This document shows, in pieces, positions 62,972 through 64,000 of a stretch of DNA of 64,000 bases (positions within the stretch are counted from its first letter, which is position 1; each line of letters opens with the position of its first letter). Source of the DNA: Terriglobus sp. RCC_193 (GTDB taxonomy: Bacteria > Acidobacteriota > Terriglobia > Terriglobales > Acidobacteriaceae); contig NZ_JBFUPK010000002.1 of NCBI RefSeq assembly GCF_041355105.1, forward strand, positions 868,001-932,000, read 5' to 3'. The notes below the pieces were generated by a model that searched no databases, had not been told where the DNA came from, and worked only from the letters and a program-made list of their open reading frames with translations. Both the position numbers and the translations under genes were made by a program.

Positions 62972-63517
62972 TCAGAATTCAATGCCGCGCTGCGCCAGGA
63001 TGCCGCGTGTATAGGCATGCTTCACCTCACGCATCTCTGTGACCGTGTCCGCAAGCTCTACTAAGAATGGATGTGCATTGCGTCCGGTCAGGATGACATG
63101 CAGCATCTGCGGCCTTTCTTTCAGCGCATCTGCCACTGCCTGTGCGTCGAGCATGTCGTAGCCAATCGCGTAGTTGATTTCGTCAAGCACGATCAGGTCC
63201 CATTCGCCGGAATGCATTTCGCGGATTGCTTCCTGCCACGCTTCCTGCACCATGCGCAGGTCTTCGGGATCAGTTTCCGCGCCGCCCACTTTCACAAAGC
63301 CACGACCCATCTGTCGGATGATGAGATCGCCACCAAAGCGTTCCGCGGCATCCAGTTCGCCGTAGTGCCACGAGCCTTTCAAAAACTGCAACACCAGAAC
63401 GCGCATACCATTGCCCGCGGCGCGCATGGCGGTGCCCAGTGCGGCTGTGGTTTTGCCCTTGCCTGCGCCGGTGTGAATGATCAGCAGCCCCTGCCGCTGT
63501 GTGCCTGTGTCTGTCAT
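62972..63517 (-). CDS. cobO: Cob(I)yrinic acid a,c-diamide adenosyltransferase (CobO/BtuR type)
   Basis: Adds the adenosyl group to corrinoids to make coenzyme B12. The P-loop is LIIHTGAGKGKTTAALG, followed by VLVLQFLKGSWHYGE, WDLIVLDEINYAIGYDML and VILTGRNAHPFLVELADTVT, all typical of the CobA/CobO/BtuR family. It has 181 residues. It starts 3 bases after the RlmH stop and is co-transcribed with it. The presence of a salvage-type enzyme without other cob genes here suggests corrinoid uptake or scattered synthesis genes. Confidence 0.93.
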   Translation of the reverse strand: MTDTGTQRQGLLIIHTGAGKGKTTAALGTAMRAAGNGMRVLVLQFLKGSWHYGELDAAERFGGDLIIRQMGRGFVKVGGAETDPEDLRMVQEAWQEAIREMHSGEWDLIVLDEINYAIGYDMLDAQAVADALKERPQMLHVILTGRNAHPFLVELADTVTEMREVKHAYTRGILAQRGIEF

Positions 63518-63520
63518 GGA

Positions 63521-63976
63521 TTAATGGCCCAGATGATACGGATGCCCTTGCAGGATGGTGGATGTGCGATAGATCTGTTCTGACAACACCAGCCATGCCA
63601 GTTCATGCGGCAGTGTCATTGCGCCCAGCGATAACCGAAGGTCTGCCGCCTTTCGTGCTTCGTCTGACCAGCCGTCTGCGGGACCGATGGCTAACATGAA
63701 CCGGCGAATACCGTTATCACGCGCTTCGCGAATGCGTTCAGCAAATGCGACAGAGTCCAGTGATTTACCGCCGAGATCAGCGATCCAGAACAAAGCTGCA
63801 CCCACGTGTTTTTCATCACGTACAAATTCCATCAGCATCTTTTCCGTACGAAAAACACGCGCCATTGCGGGAAGGGTTTTGCCGCAACGTTGCAGGTAAT
63901 CCTTCGCAACGATTTCAAGCGCGGAGTGATGTGCTGCGCCCGGGCGCACAGAAAGCAACATAACTTGAATGGCCAT
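63521..63976 (-). CDS. rlmH: 23S rRNA (pseudouridine1915-N3)-methyltransferase RlmH
   Basis: SPOUT methyltransferase acting on helix 69 of the assembled 70S ribosome. The 151 residues show the family pattern: FMLAIGPADGWSDEAR (cofactor knot), LSLGAMTLPHELAWLVLSEQ and the C-terminal QIYRTSTILQGHPYH. The knot has GPADG where GGADG is common. ATG 63976 leaves 24 bases to the window edge, so the upstream neighbour is unseen. It precedes cobO by 3 bases. Confidence 0.92.
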   Translation of the reverse strand: MAIQVMLLSVRPGAAHHSALEIVAKDYLQRCGKTLPAMARVFRTEKMLMEFVRDEKHVGAALFWIADLGGKSLDSVAFAERIREARDNGIRRFMLAIGPADGWSDEARKAADLRLSLGAMTLPHELAWLVLSEQIYRTSTILQGHPYHLGH

Positions 63977-64000
63977 CTGCGAGACCCTTTCTTGCGCATA

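Overview
The window looks like chromosomal DNA of an acidobacterium of the Terriglobia type (Terriglobus, Granulicella or Edaphobacter relatives). This is inferred from the gene content: large Oar-like TonB-dependent receptors with an N-terminal carboxypeptidase-regulatory domain, a soluble PQQ dehydrogenase paired with a diheme cytochrome c, several Tat-exported sugar enzymes, and a GC-rich coding style. There is no sign of phage or of an intact insertion sequence, and I saw no rRNA, tRNA or CRISPR array.

Layout. 1-6.3 kb: the end of a siderophore-type TonB-dependent receptor, a TonB-like protein facing it, a DedA-like membrane protein and a DinG-type helicase. 6.3-11.6 kb: a small secreted protein, the ribosome GTPase Der with a long basic N-terminal extension, and a cation diffusion facilitator bracketed by two blocks of degenerate dispersed repeats. 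11.6-21 kb: an ExeM-like secreted nuclease, a small Cys/His protein, the primary sigma factor, an alpha/beta hydrolase and an AsmA protein. 21-30.5 kb: two paralogous exported DUF4097-type proteins, an amidohydrolase, a 2OG-Fe(II) oxygenase, a DyP peroxidase, a Tat-exported TIM-barrel protein and an Oar-like receptor with a LacI-like operator. 30.4-36 kb: a methyltransferase remnant, signal peptidase I coupled to RNase III, a Phd/PIN toxin-antitoxin pair, a LytTR response regulator and a tandem universal stress protein. 36-46.7 kb: a carbohydrate and oxidation region with a penicillin-acylase-type Ntn hydrolase, an enolase-superfamily dehydratase, the cytochrome c/PQQ dehydrogenase operon, two tandem hydroxypyruvate-isomerase-like proteins, a zinc-ribbon protein and a GH36-like glycosidase. 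46.7-64 kb: a GGDEF/EAL protein, HemB, a second Oar-like receptor, MutS2, a UBP zinc finger coupled to a SnoaL-like protein, a MarR operon behind a perfect 28-bp palindrome, an aminotransferase, a diheme peroxidase, an M28 peptidase, CobO and RlmH.

Two themes cut across the genes. First, many genes without a Shine-Dalgarno sequence carry a TAnnnT box 6-8 bases before the start codon, which predicts leaderless transcripts (DedA, DyP, RNase III, LytTR regulator, cytochrome c, GH36, HemB, MutS2, aminotransferase, one hypothetical and the M28 peptidase). Genes with a clear GGAGG mostly lack that box. Second, the intergenic spaces carry families of short palindromic repeats: stem-loops with a constant tail, GGCACGGCT-type palindromes, and an element with its core at 38413 and 38519. 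No single large undescribed system is evident. The best candidates for new biology are the leaderless-promoter pattern, the operators at hemB and the MarR operon, and the repeat families.
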